From the NCBI GenBank assembly GCA_036654655.1, contig JAVVRP010000001.1, positions 144,295 to 208,294 of the forward strand: DNA of 64,000 nucleotides. The letters are read 5' to 3'. Each line of letters starts with the position of its first letter. Positions within the stretch are counted from its first letter, which is position 1. This stretch comes from JAVVRP01 sp036654655 (GTDB lineage: Bacteria; Bacillota; Clostridia; Christensenellales; UBA1242). The notes below the pieces were generated by a model. It did not search any database. It saw only the letters and a list, made by a program, of their open reading frames with translations, and had not been told where the DNA came from. Position numbers and translations under genes: made by a program. Shown here piece by piece: positions 50,884 to 60,265 of this stretch.

Positions 50884-50902
50884 TTTTTTTATATTATTTA
50901 TT

Positions 50903-52264
50903 TTATCCCAAAGAAAAAATTGGTTTTGGCGCGTTAAACTTTTTGTCAAAAGTGTAACCCTCAACAGTGCCATCAACAGAAATCTTAACTGCCACGCCAT
51001 ATTTTGCAAGAGTTTTTGTTGCTGCCAAACGCCCACCGCCTGTGCTTCCCGCTTCTATTTTAACAATTGCACCCACTGCTATTATTGTTCCGTCATAATC
51101 AATTATTGTTGCCCCATCCATTCCTATAATTTCTTGGCGTAGTTTTCTGGAAAGTTCATGAAATTTTCGTCCGTCAATAATTTGAACAAGCGCATGCGTT
51201 TTTGAAGAATTTTTCTTTTGCAAAAAATCTGCAAATGGAATAAAAAAGTTTTCTGGCTCAATTGTTTCGGTTACAACTGACATGTTCTTTGCCATATCCA
51301 ATTCCATTTGCTTTTTTAATTCAAAATGAGTTTCTGAAACAATGTCGTGTATGTCAATATGTTCAAGAGCAATAGCACATTTATCCTTATTTAAGTACGC
51401 CAAACATCCCCCGCTGTTTGTAAAAGAACAATCAAGCGCAGTAAAATAAATTGCTTTTCTTATTTCTTTCATGGTGTGGGATGTTCTGTTTGACAAAAGT
51501 TGAATTATTTCATCATGACAATAACTTATCCAAACGTCACGTCTGTTAGCAAAAACTAATTCACGGTTTTTAAAAATAAGCAAATCACCATTCGCCAAAT
51601 AAGAAATTCCAATTCTGTTATCACTGCAATATCTTGCAACATTTATAAATTCATATGGGCACAATGTTGTTGCAAAGCGAACACGATCCATTAAAATATG
51701 CCCTGTTAATTGCCCATTTTTATCAAGTTCAACACAACTTTGTTTGCCATCAGACAACAATGCAAAAAAATCACTTTCCAGCATTTTTACATAACTTAAA
51801 TTAAAATTTGGAATTGGGGATTCTTCGCTTTCGTTTACAATAATTCCAAAATTTAAATGATTACCTTCATAAGTTCTGTTTGCCCAATGGCTAAGAGAGT
51901 TTATAACTCCTAAAATTGTTTCCGAATTATTTTCTGAAACAGCCTGACATACTGCTTTTTCAATGGCAGTTGATTGCAAACTTTGAACATATCCTCTTTC
52001 GGTAAGATTAAGTTCAGAAATTTTTACAAGTTCGGCAATAATTGTTCTTAAAAGAGAAACATCCGCTGTTTTAAAAGGTTGTGAACGCCTTATTATAAAT
52101 CTGTATTCATCTGTTTTGTGCGCCTTAACAAGAACGGTGCCATTTGAGCCCTGTGCAACTTCGGAATCACGCGAAGTTGAAACTCCTTCACCAATAATTG
52201 AAGAACCGGTAAACAATGGCAAAATTAATGATATCACAAGGTTTGAAAAATCGTCTTTGGTCAT
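50903..52264 (-). CDS. Protein with a C-terminal DisA_N/DAC-like domain and unfamiliar N-terminal region
   Basis: The last 110 residues follow the diadenylate cyclase fold: an ELSRKLRQ helix, MDGATIIDYDG with the DGA motif, AVGAIVKI, then TGGGRLAATKTLAKYG and a VAVKISVDGTV strand. DisA and CdaA have RHR in TG-x-RHR-TA; here the site reads GRL, so a key ATP-contact motif is changed while DGA is kept. The region before it (about 1-340) has two mixed alpha/beta parts with no motif I can name; it may be a sensor domain, as seen in DAC-domain proteins. The ATG at 52264 has AAAGGTG before it; an earlier ATG lies at 52291. Product 453 aa. Confidence 0.75.
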   Translation of the reverse strand: MTKDDFSNLVISLILPLFTGSSIIGEGVSTSRDSEVAQGSNGTVLVKAHKTDEYRFIIRRSQPFKTADVSLLRTIIAELVKISELNLTERGYVQSLQSTAIEKAVCQAVSENNSETILGVINSLSHWANRTYEGNHLNFGIIVNESEESPIPNFNLSYVKMLESDFFALLSDGKQSCVELDKNGQLTGHILMDRVRFATTLCPYEFINVARYCSDNRIGISYLANGDLLIFKNRELVFANRRDVWISYCHDEIIQLLSNRTSHTMKEIRKAIYFTALDCSFTNSGGCLAYLNKDKCAIALEHIDIHDIVSETHFELKKQMELDMAKNMSVVTETIEPENFFIPFADFLQKKNSSKTHALVQIIDGRKFHELSRKLRQEIIGMDGATIIDYDGTIIAVGAIVKIEAGSTGGGRLAATKTLAKYGVAVKISVDGTVEGYTFDKKFNAPKPIFSLG

Positions 52265-52320
52265 TTCACACACCTTTTTAAAACATAGCATAAATACACT
52301 ATCTTTTTCTCTATTGTTTT

Positions 52321-52349
52321 ATTATATAATATAACATTTTAAATTGCAA
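52321..52349 (-). promoter_or_regulatory. Promoter of the DisA_N-like gene
   Basis: TTGCAA, a 17-nt spacer and TATAAT on the minus strand, about 50 nt before the chosen ATG. Confidence 0.8.
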
Positions 52350-52405
52350 ATAAAAATATAGATTTTATAACTTTATTTTTTTTATTAATATAATAAAATT
52401 TTGTC

Positions 52406-52441
52406 ACTTTATGTCTTTTTTTGCAAAAGCGGTCATAAAGT
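52406..52441. repeat. Inverted repeat directly upstream of sigK
   Basis: ACTTTATG (52406-52413) and CATAAAGT (52434-52441) are exact reverse complements, 20 bp apart and ending 5 nt before the sigK ATG. It could be a regulator site or a hairpin at the start codon. The right arm also resembles the CATAnnnT element of mother-cell sigma promoters. Confidence 0.5.
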
Positions 52442-52446
52442 AAATT

Positions 52447-53151
52447 ATGATATTTGAAAATTTTATTAATTTTATGAACAAAATATTATTGTTCAGTTCA
52501 TTCATTAATTCTAGTAATGGGTTTCCATCACCAATGACGCTGGAAGAAGAAAAAATGTGGTTTGAAAAATTTCATAAGGGTGATATGCAGGCAAAGGCAA
52601 AATTAATTAATCACAATTTAAGGCTTGTTGCACATATAGTTAAAAAATATTCAAATGCAGGTGAAGCAGATGATATGATTTCTGTTGGTTCAATAGGGTT
52701 AATAAAAGCAATTAATACGTTTGAATATGGCAAAAACACTCAACTATCAACCTATGCAGCCAGATGTATTGAAAACGAAATTTTAATGCTTTTAAGGCTT
52801 GGTAAAAAACATAAAAACACTCTTTCCATTCAAGAAAGTTTGGGGCAAGATAAAGATGGAAACGAGGTAAGTTTTGAGGATATAATTCCATCAACAGACG
52901 AAGAAGTTTTTAATCAAGTTGAAAATGGAATTATCAGTAAAAAAATTGAAATAATAATAAAAGAAAATTTGACCGAAAGAGAACAAGAAATAATAAAATT
53001 AAGATATGGAATTGGAGGTTGTCCGTGCATGACACAAAGAGAAATTGCAGACAAACTTGGAATTTCAAGGTCATATATTTCTAGGCTAGAAACAAAATCA
53101 CTTGAAATAATTAAAAATAAAATTGACTTTGATTCATTTTTTGAAAAATAA
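52447..53151 (+). CDS. sigK: SigK-like sporulation sigma factor
   Basis: SigK is the late mother-cell sigma factor of sporulation. Region 2 reads NLRLVAHIVKKYSNAGE, DDMISVGSIGLIKAINTF and STYAARCIENEILMLLR, closely like SigK. Region 4 has LTEREQEIIKLRYGIGG and the helix-turn-helix TQREIADKLGISRSYISRLE. The first 30 residues are hydrophobic and precede FPSPMTLEEE, like the pro-sequence that keeps pro-SigK inactive. No Shine-Dalgarno is visible, and an inverted repeat ends just before the ATG. The gene is intact, without an interrupting skin element. It converges on ftsY. Confidence 0.9.
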   Translation: MIFENFINFMNKILLFSSFINSSNGFPSPMTLEEEKMWFEKFHKGDMQAKAKLINHNLRLVAHIVKKYSNAGEADDMISVGSIGLIKAINTFEYGKNTQLSTYAARCIENEILMLLRLGKKHKNTLSIQESLGQDKDGNEVSFEDIIPSTDEEVFNQVENGIISKKIEIIIKENLTEREQEIIKLRYGIGGCPCMTQREIADKLGISRSYISRLETKSLEIIKNKIDFDSFFEK

Positions 53152-53163
53152 ATAATAAATAAT

Positions 53164-54060
53164 TCAACTTAAAAGCCCGTTGATAAATTCTTTTTTATCA
53201 AACATTTCAATATCATTTAATCCTTCGCCTGTTCCAACAAAAATAATTGGAATATTGTATTCCTTGGCAAGTGAAATAACAAACCCGCCTTTTGACGTGC
53301 CATCTAATTTTGTTAAAATAATTCCATCTATTTTAACATATTGGTTAAAATTTTGAATTTGTGAAAGTGAGTTTTGTCCTGTTGTTGCATCCAAAACTAT
53401 CAAATTTTTTTTAGTAAATTGAAAGCCTTCTCGTTCAATAACTTTATTAATTTTTTTTAACTCTTCCATTAAATTAATTTTTGTGTGAAGTCTGCCAGCA
53501 GTATCAATAATTAAAACATCAAAACCTTTTGCCTTTGCGCTTGAAATTCCATCAAAAACAACTGCACTTGCATCCGCTCCTTCTTCATGTTTTACAATTT
53601 TAACCTTGTTTTTTTTTGCCCATTCATTTAATTGAGCACTTGCAGCAGCCCTAAAAGTGTCCCCTGCAACCAAACATACTGATTTTTTTTTGTTAACAAA
53701 ATAGTTGGCAAGTTTTCCAACTGTTGTTGTTTTTCCCGCCCCGTTTACTCCAAAAATTGTTAGAATTAATGGATATTCAAAGTCTTTTTCTGGATTTGAA
53801 AGTTGGTTCTCTAACACTTTTGCAAATTCAATTTTTGCCTGATCGGCGCCATGAATTTTGTTTTTTCTAAGATAAGTTCTTAATTCTTCTGTGATTTCTA
53901 TTGAAGTTTTATAACCTAAATCGGATGAAATTAAAATATCGTTTAACTCTTCAAAAAAGTCTTCATTAAGTTCACCTTTGCTAAAAAGTGAATCTAATTT
54001 TCTTTTAAAACTTTCTTTTGTTTTTTTTAATGATTCACCAATTTTTTTTAAAATTCCCAT
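53164..54060 (-). CDS. ftsY: Signal recognition particle receptor FtsY
   Basis: FtsY is the membrane receptor for the SRP (Ffh at 43675-44979). The 298-aa protein is essentially the NG domain: N-domain about 1-95, G1 GVNGAGKTTT (about 108-117), DTAGRLH, TKLDGTSKGG and GTGEGLNDIEMF. There is no acidic A-domain; a short basic N-terminus may mediate membrane contact, as in other Gram-positives. It follows smc by 44 nt, the usual smc-ftsY order. Confidence 0.97.
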   Translation of the reverse strand: MGILKKIGESLKKTKESFKRKLDSLFSKGELNEDFFEELNDILISSDLGYKTSIEITEELRTYLRKNKIHGADQAKIEFAKVLENQLSNPEKDFEYPLILTIFGVNGAGKTTTVGKLANYFVNKKKSVCLVAGDTFRAAASAQLNEWAKKNKVKIVKHEEGADASAVVFDGISSAKAKGFDVLIIDTAGRLHTKINLMEELKKINKVIEREGFQFTKKNLIVLDATTGQNSLSQIQNFNQYVKIDGIILTKLDGTSKGGFVISLAKEYNIPIIFVGTGEGLNDIEMFDKKEFINGLLS

Positions 54061-54104
54061 AATTATGCCACCTTTATTTTTTTAACAAAATTTAATAACA
54101 AATG

Positions 54105-57100
54105 TTATGCTTGCGCAACTTTAATTGCATCTGCAATTTTAACGCTAACGGTTGTTGAAACGCCTTTTTCTTCCATTGTAACACCAAACAGAGTGTCTGC
54201 AAGTTCCATTGTTGGTTTTTTATGAGTTATTACAATAAACTGTGTTGACTTTGAAAAACGCTTTAAATATTGAGCAAAACGGTCAACATTTGCCTCATCC
54301 AATGCTGCATCAATTTCATCCAAAAGGCAAAATGGCAAAGGTTTTAATTTTAAAATTGAAAATAAAATTGCAATTGCTGTTAGTGCTTTTTCCCCTCCAC
54401 TTAACAAGGAAATATTTTGCAAATTTTTACCCGGAGGTTGTGCTGTTATTTCCACACCCGCTTCAAGCATATCACTGCTTGAAACAAGTTCTAATTTTGC
54501 CCTTCCACCGCCAAACAATTCTTTAAAAGTAACCTCAAAATTTGCACTTATTTTTTTAAATTCGGCATCAAACTTTGCTGTCATTTCCGCTTTGAGTTCA
54601 TCTATAATTTTTGTTGTGTTCTCTTCTGCAACTGTAAGATCTGTTGCTTGACCCGAAAGTGATTCATATCTTTCAAGAACAAGTTTGCTCTCTTCAATTG
54701 CGCTAACATTAACATATCCAAGTTTGGATATTTCACGCTTTATTCTGTTAATCTCTTTTGCACCTTCAACTGGTTCAAAATCGGCCCTTTTAAAATCTAC
54801 GCACCCAGAATATGTGAGTTCATAATCTTCAAAAATACGTTCTTGCATGGCTGTAATATTTGTGTCAACACTGCCAAGTTGCATTTCCTGATTAAACTTT
54901 TTGTTATTTAAATTTGATAAATTTTCGCTTGTGGACATTCGCTGTTCATCTAACTGCTTGTTTTCTTGTTGCAAAGCAGACTTTTTGTTTTCCAACGCAA
55001 TTTGGCTTTGCCTTATATTTTCAAGTTTAAACTTATTTTCATCACTTGCCTGAGATTCCATTGCACTTTCAGCCAATTTTTCGCATTCTAAAACTAGTTT
55101 TAAATTTTTTGTCAGTTCATTTTTTAATCCTTCCAATTTTTGAGTTAATATTGAAATATCAAAATCCAAACGCGAAATCGTGGAATTATTTGCGTCCACT
55201 TGTTGAATTAAACTTGCTTTATTTATTTTAACTGTTGTTAAGTTCTTTAAAATTTCATCTGAAACTAAGCGGAGTTCGGCTGTTTTTTGTTGCCTTTCTT
55301 CCAATTTTTTGCCAGCATTAACATTTGATTGCGAGCCACTTCCGTCCAATTTTGAAATAAGCAAAGAAATGTATTCAATTTTTTCTGCATAGGCAGATTT
55401 TTGGCTGTTTAATTTTAAAATTTCCACCTCCAAATCTTTATAACTGGCAATAAAATTTTCACTTTTTTCGCTTTCCTTTGCAAAACAAATTTCTGCAAAA
55501 TTTTTTTCATTTTCAAGGTTTTCTATTGTTGTTTTTAAAACATTTTGTTCCTTTAAAAGTGACAATATTTTAGCATGCGATTCTGCAAGTAATTTTCTTA
55601 ACTCCTCTATTTCTTTGCCCAGTGATTCAATTTCTCTGCTTCGGCTTATTAAATTTGAAGCCTCATTTTTTTTGCTTCCACCAGTCATTGAACCTGCTGG
55701 ATTTAAAACATCACCATCAAGTGTTACAATTTTTAAAGCATGATTACACTTTGACGCTAACAATATTGCTGTGTCCAAGTTGTTAACAATTAAAGTTGTT
55801 CCAAGCAAATTTAAAATTACAGACGAAATTTGCGGATTAAATTTTATTAATTCGCTAGCAACTCCAAAACAACCATTTTCTGTTAGCAAAAAACTTTCTT
55901 CTCGGCGCAAACCTTTTTCACGCATTGCAGAAATAGGTAAAAATGTTGCTCTTCCAAAATTGTTTTGTTTTAAAAATTCAATAAGATGCTTCGCATTGTT
56001 TTCAGTTAAAGTAACAATATTTTGTAACGCATTGCCAAGCGCCACTTCAATGGCAGTTTCATATTTTTCAGGCACGGTTATAAGCGACGCCAAAACACCA
56101 ATCATTTCATTTTTTAAATTAGGATTTCTTACACTTTCTTTTAAAAGTTTTTTAACTGCATATGCATAGCCCTCAAACTCGCTTTCCATGTCTGCAAGCA
56201 AGCGTCTGCGATTTTCATAGACTTGAATTTTTACTGATATATCATGCTTATTACTTTCTTCTTCCGCTGATTCATCATTTACTGATTGCAATCTAAATTT
56301 TGCCGAAGCAAGGTCTTTTGAAGATTTTTCTTTGTTAATTTCCAACTCTTTAACTTTTTTTTGAATGCTTGAAATATCTGTTTTAATAAGTAATAATTTT
56401 TTATTCTGTATGTCAAATTCATGTTCAATTCGTTTTTGATTTTCTAACTGAGCATCTTGCTCGGCTTGAAGCCCAGAAAGATTTGATTTTAAATCTGCAA
56501 ACTTTTCCATTTCATCAATCAAACTTTTTTGGCTTTTTTCACTTTCACCTTGAAGCAAGTTTAAATTATCCAAGGTTTCAAGATGTTTGTTAGACAATTC
56601 TGTTTCTGTCTGTTCCAATACTTCCAAATCTGATTTTTGGGTTTTGTTTAAAATTAAAACATTTTCTAATTGTTTTTTATCTGTTTCTAGTTTGCTTTTA
56701 TTTTCTGAAATATCCAATTCAATCATTTGATTTGTTTGCTTTAAACTATTTAACCTTTCTCTAATCAACCTTACTTCGCCAGATTGCTTTTCAATCTCAA
56801 CAGTGATTGCAAGAACTTTTGAATGTACTTTTTCTATTTCTGCATCAATATTATCAATTCCAAGCAAATTATCTGTAAATTTTTTTGTTATTGTTTCCAG
56901 TAAGTTTTGAGTTGAACTTATTTCTTCTTTAATTCCATCCAGTTTAATCTGCATTTTTTGCTTTTGTTGATTTGCAGTATCATATTGATAAACATATTGG
57001 TTAATTTCCAAATCTTTTAAATTTGCTTTAAAAATTAAATATTTTTTTGCATCTTCTGCCTGCTGTTTTAATGGTCCAAGCCTATTTTCAACTTCTGTTA

Positions 57101-57683
57101 AAATGTCTTTAACACGCATAAGAACATCTCTGGTGTTTTTTAATTTATTTTCTGCTTCTTCTTTTCTACTTCTATATTTTGAAATGCCAGCCGCTTCTTC
57201 AAAAATGCCTCGCCTTCCCTCTGGCTTTGAATTTATAATTTGTTCCACCTGACCCTGACTGATTATTGAATAGCCATCTCTGCCTATTCCGCTATCAAAT
57301 AAAATATTTGTTATGTCTTTTAATCTACATTTAGTACGATTTAATGAGTATTCACTTTCGCCTGACTTATAAAGTTTTCTTGTTATTGCAAGTTCGTTGT
57401 AATCATAATCAAAAAAACGATCCACGTTGTCAAAAACTAACGTTGCCTCACAATAAGAAAGGCTTCTACGCTTTTCTGTACCACTAAAAATAACATCTTG
57501 CATATTTTGTCCGCGTAATTCCTTTGCACGTTGTTCTCCAAGAACCCACCTTATTGCATCTGACACATTACTTTTGCCACAACCATTTGGACCAACAATT
57601 GCTGTTACACCATGATCAAAATTAATTTCTGTTTTATCTGCAAATGATTTAAACCCCAAAAGTTCTATTTGTTTAAAATACAT
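54105..57683 (-). CDS. smc: Chromosome segregation protein SMC
   Basis: SMC condenses and aligns chromosomes with ScpA and ScpB. The 1192-aa protein has Walker A GPNGCGKSN at 31-39, a long coiled coil, the hinge at about 515-675 (from MIGVLASLITVPEKYETA to PAGSMTGG), a second coiled coil, the signature LLSGGEKALTAIAILF and Walker B FCLLDEIDAALDEAN near 1120. The length is normal. It overlaps plsX by 1 nt. In many Clostridia acpP and rnc lie between plsX and smc; both are absent here. Confidence 0.98.
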   Translation of the reverse strand: MYFKQIELLGFKSFADKTEINFDHGVTAIVGPNGCGKSNVSDAIRWVLGEQRAKELRGQNMQDVIFSGTEKRRSLSYCEATLVFDNVDRFFDYDYNELAITRKLYKSGESEYSLNRTKCRLKDITNILFDSGIGRDGYSIISQGQVEQIINSKPEGRRGIFEEAAGISKYRSRKEEAENKLKNTRDVLMRVKDILTEVENRLGPLKQQAEDAKKYLIFKANLKDLEINQYVYQYDTANQQKQKMQIKLDGIKEEISSTQNLLETITKKFTDNLLGIDNIDAEIEKVHSKVLAITVEIEKQSGEVRLIRERLNSLKQTNQMIELDISENKSKLETDKKQLENVLILNKTQKSDLEVLEQTETELSNKHLETLDNLNLLQGESEKSQKSLIDEMEKFADLKSNLSGLQAEQDAQLENQKRIEHEFDIQNKKLLLIKTDISSIQKKVKELEINKEKSSKDLASAKFRLQSVNDESAEEESNKHDISVKIQVYENRRRLLADMESEFEGYAYAVKKLLKESVRNPNLKNEMIGVLASLITVPEKYETAIEVALGNALQNIVTLTENNAKHLIEFLKQNNFGRATFLPISAMREKGLRREESFLLTENGCFGVASELIKFNPQISSVILNLLGTTLIVNNLDTAILLASKCNHALKIVTLDGDVLNPAGSMTGGSKKNEASNLISRSREIESLGKEIEELRKLLAESHAKILSLLKEQNVLKTTIENLENEKNFAEICFAKESEKSENFIASYKDLEVEILKLNSQKSAYAEKIEYISLLISKLDGSGSQSNVNAGKKLEERQQKTAELRLVSDEILKNLTTVKINKASLIQQVDANNSTISRLDFDISILTQKLEGLKNELTKNLKLVLECEKLAESAMESQASDENKFKLENIRQSQIALENKKSALQQENKQLDEQRMSTSENLSNLNNKKFNQEMQLGSVDTNITAMQERIFEDYELTYSGCVDFKRADFEPVEGAKEINRIKREISKLGYVNVSAIEESKLVLERYESLSGQATDLTVAEENTTKIIDELKAEMTAKFDAEFKKISANFEVTFKELFGGGRAKLELVSSSDMLEAGVEITAQPPGKNLQNISLLSGGEKALTAIAILFSILKLKPLPFCLLDEIDAALDEANVDRFAQYLKRFSKSTQFIVITHKKPTMELADTLFGVTMEEKGVSTTVSVKIADAIKVAQA

Positions 57684-58687
57684 TAATCTTCATTCTCCTG
57701 CTTATAATTTGAAATTACTTCTAAAATTTTACAGTTTACTTGCATATCGTTTTGGATAATAACTTGCCCAATAGCATTTTTTATAACTTCTGGGTTACTT
57801 GCTCCGTGACATTTAAAAACAATTTTTTTAAGCCCTAAAAGTGGAGAACCACCATATTTTTTATAATCAAATGTTGTCTTTAACTGTTTTAAAGAATTTT
57901 TAGCAAATAACAAGCCTATTTTTGAAAATATATTTTTTGTCATTGCTTTTTTAAATTGTCGCATAATTATTTGGCTGGTGCCTTCTGTTGCTTTAAGCGC
58001 AATGTTGCCAGCAAATCCGTCCGAAACCACAATGTCATAATTTCCACTCATTAAATCACGTGCTTCCATATTTCCAACAAAATTTATTGGTGCTTTTTTT
58101 AAAAGTTCAAAACATTCTTTTGAAAATTCATTACCCTTTTTTTCTTCTGTACCAATGTTTAAAAGTGCAACTCTTGGATTTTGTACTGCAAAAATTTCCT
58201 TATAATAAACACTTCCCATAATTGCAAACTGAACAAGGTTTATTGCCTTTGAGTCAACATTTGCACCGCAATCAATAAGCAAAACACTTCCATCTTTTTC
58301 GGTTGGCAACAATGGAGAAAGTGCAGGGCGCAAAACACCTGCAATTCTGCCTATTTTTAACAGCCCACCTGCCAAGATTGCGCCAGTGCTTCCTGCTGAG
58401 ATTAACCCAATGCAATCTTTATTATTTTTTAAAAAATCAAAGGCAAGAACAAGTGAGGAATTCTTTTTAATTTTTATTGCCTCTACTGGGGAATCATTAT
58501 TTGTTATTGTTTCAGTTGAATCAATTACTGTAATCCGTTTTTCAGTTTTAACAAGTGGCAACAGTTTAGACGCTTTGCCAGCCAGAAATATCTCTAAATT
58601 TTTATAAATTAAAAGTGCAGATTTAATTCCAGAAACAATGCTTTCGGCGCCATTGTCAGAACCTTCTGCATCAACCACAATTTTCAT
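57683..58687 (-). CDS. plsX: Phosphate acyltransferase PlsX
   Basis: PlsX makes acyl-phosphate from acyl-ACP, the first step of the PlsX/PlsY route to phosphatidic acid. The 334-aa protein carries the start VVDAEGSDNGAESIV (the usual MGGD site reads AEGSD), the GLISAGSTGAILAGGL block, LLIDCGANVD, NIGTEEKKGN and the DGFAGNIALKATEG block. It has a GAGG ribosome binding site and its own promoter at 58705-58734. It leads plsX-smc-ftsY. Confidence 0.95.
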   Translation of the reverse strand: MKIVVDAEGSDNGAESIVSGIKSALLIYKNLEIFLAGKASKLLPLVKTEKRITVIDSTETITNNDSPVEAIKIKKNSSLVLAFDFLKNNKDCIGLISAGSTGAILAGGLLKIGRIAGVLRPALSPLLPTEKDGSVLLIDCGANVDSKAINLVQFAIMGSVYYKEIFAVQNPRVALLNIGTEEKKGNEFSKECFELLKKAPINFVGNMEARDLMSGNYDIVVSDGFAGNIALKATEGTSQIIMRQFKKAMTKNIFSKIGLLFAKNSLKQLKTTFDYKKYGGSPLLGLKKIVFKCHGASNPEVIKNAIGQVIIQNDMQVNCKILEVISNYKQENED

Positions 58688-58704
58688 AAATACCTCGTAT
58701 TTTT

Positions 58705-58734
58705 ATTATAACATAAATATAATGTTTTTTACAA
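58705..58734 (-). promoter_or_regulatory. plsX-smc-ftsY promoter candidate
   Basis: TTGTAA, an 18-nt spacer and TATAAT on the minus strand, about 18 nt before the plsX ATG. Confidence 0.6.
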
Positions 58735-58762
58735 CAAAAAAGCACACAAAATTGTGCGCTTG
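58735..58762 (-). terminator. Intrinsic terminator after rpmF
   Basis: AGCGCACAA and TTGTGTGCT form a 9-bp stem (58741-58760), with six U after it on the minus strand. It separates rpmF from plsX. Confidence 0.85.
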
Positions 58763-58778
58763 ATTTTTGTTTTTGTTT

Positions 58779-58976
58779 TTATTTTTTTGTTTCTTTTTTC
58801 TGTGTGTCAACAACTTTACGTCCGTTATATGCGCCACATTTTTTGCACGCGCAGTGTGGAAGTTTTTGCTCGTGACATTCTGGGCATTCAACAATAGTTG
58901 GTGCTGTTGATTTAAAATTTGCTGAATTTCTTAGGTGTTTTCTTTCCTTGGAAACCTTACCTTTTGGAACTGCCAT
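58779..58976 (-). CDS. rpmF: 50S ribosomal protein L32
   Basis: The 65-aa L32 begins MAVPKGKVSKERKHLR and has the zinc ribbon CPEC (31-34) and CKKC (44-47), so this is the zinc-binding form. AAGGAG precedes the ATG. It has its own promoter and terminator. The DUF177 gene that usually precedes rpmF in Firmicutes is absent; ackA comes before it instead. Confidence 0.97.
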   Translation of the reverse strand: MAVPKGKVSKERKHLRNSANFKSTAPTIVECPECHEQKLPHCACKKCGAYNGRKVVDTQKKETKK

Positions 58977-59010
58977 TTTTGTGTTCTCCTTTTGCCAATT
59001 TTACTACGCA

Positions 59011-59039
59011 AGTATACGCTTATATACTTGTTATGTCAA
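59011..59039 (-). promoter_or_regulatory. rpmF promoter
   Basis: TTGACA, a 17-nt spacer and TATACT on the minus strand, about 35 nt before the rpmF ATG. Confidence 0.8.
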
Positions 59040-59061
59040 GTGTACAATTTACTCTTTTAAA

Positions 59062-60261
59062 TCACTTTTTGTTTGTTAATTCAAACGTATCCTTTGCAAT
59101 AACAAGTTCTTCATTTGTAGGAATACGATAAATTTTTACCTTTCCACCTTTGTTTAGTTGCTCTGTTGTTCCACGTTGCATTTTATAGTTTTTTTGCGAG
59201 TCAAATCTTATGCCAAAAAACTTCATGTCCGACATGGAAATTTCTCTGACATCTTCTTGATTTTCGCCAATTCCGCCAGTGAAAACAATTGCATCAAGTC
59301 CGCCCATTGCAGCCGTATATGCTCCAACATATTTTTTAATTTGATACGCCAACATATGAATAACGAGTTGTGCATTAACGTTACCTTTTTTTATTTCTGC
59401 GTTGTTTTCTCTCATGTCTGGCGAAACGCCATTAATTCCAAGCACTCCACTTTTTTTGTTAAGGATATCAACAACTTGCTTTGCTGTTAAATTAAGTTTT
59501 TCTGCAAGATATCCAACTACTGATGCATCAATCGTGCCACATCTTGTGCCCATCATAACACCTTCCAAAGGTGTAAATCCCATACTGGTGTCTATGCTTA
59601 TTCCGTTTTTAATTGCAGAAATGCTTGAACCGTTTCCCAAATGAATTGTAATTATTTTAAGGTCCTTTAAATCTCTTCTCATAAGTTTTGCACATTCGCT
59701 AGAAACAAAACGATGTGAAGTTCCGTGAAAGCCATAACGCCTTATTTTAAGGTTTTTGTAATATTCATATGGCAATGCGTACATATATGAATAATCGGGC
59801 ATATTTGCATGGAAGGCTGTGTCAAAAACAGCAACCTGCTTAACTTGTGGCATAACCTTTTGGCAGGCTTTGATGCCTAAAATATTTGCCGGTTGATGAA
59901 GCGGTGCAAGATCAACAAGGCTCTCAATTTTTTTTAAATTTGTGGCATTTATAACAACTGACTCTTTAAAAATTTCTCCACCATGAACAACCCTGTGTCC
60001 AACGGCTGAAATTTCTTTAAGGCTGGCAATTACTCCAACAGTTTTATCTGTTAAAAGTGATAAAACCTTTTCTATTGCCTCTTGGTGGTCAACTAAATCT
60101 TTTTCAAACAATTTTTTTTCACCATTTGCAGTATGCGTTATAAAACTGCCTTTAATACCAATTTTTTCACAATTACCTTTTGCAATAACATCATCGTTTT
60201 GCATGTTAATAAGTTGATATTTTAGTGAACTGCTTCCTGCGTTCAAAACCAATATTTTCAT
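59062..60261 (-). CDS. ackA: Acetate kinase
   Basis: Acetate kinase turns acetyl-phosphate and ADP into acetate and ATP, giving ATP in fermentation. The chain begins MKILVLNAGSSSLKYQL, has the catalytic region FDTAFH and RRYGFHGTSH, the IHLGNGSSI motif and TGGIGENQEDVR near the end. I chose the ATG at 60261 (399 aa), preceded by GGAG at good spacing; an in-frame start 7 codons upstream overlaps that site. It follows pta by 4 nt. Confidence 0.97.
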   Translation of the reverse strand: MKILVLNAGSSSLKYQLINMQNDDVIAKGNCEKIGIKGSFITHTANGEKKLFEKDLVDHQEAIEKVLSLLTDKTVGVIASLKEISAVGHRVVHGGEIFKESVVINATNLKKIESLVDLAPLHQPANILGIKACQKVMPQVKQVAVFDTAFHANMPDYSYMYALPYEYYKNLKIRRYGFHGTSHRFVSSECAKLMRRDLKDLKIITIHLGNGSSISAIKNGISIDTSMGFTPLEGVMMGTRCGTIDASVVGYLAEKLNLTAKQVVDILNKKSGVLGINGVSPDMRENNAEIKKGNVNAQLVIHMLAYQIKKYVGAYTAAMGGLDAIVFTGGIGENQEDVREISMSDMKFFGIRFDSQKNYKMQRGTTEQLNKGGKVKIYRIPTNEELVIAKDTFELTNKK

Positions 60262-60265
60262 TTTT

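Noticed and set aside
58706..58894. 62-residue minus-strand frame overlapping rpmF
   Set aside because: It runs through the terminator after rpmF and is out of frame with the clear L32 gene.
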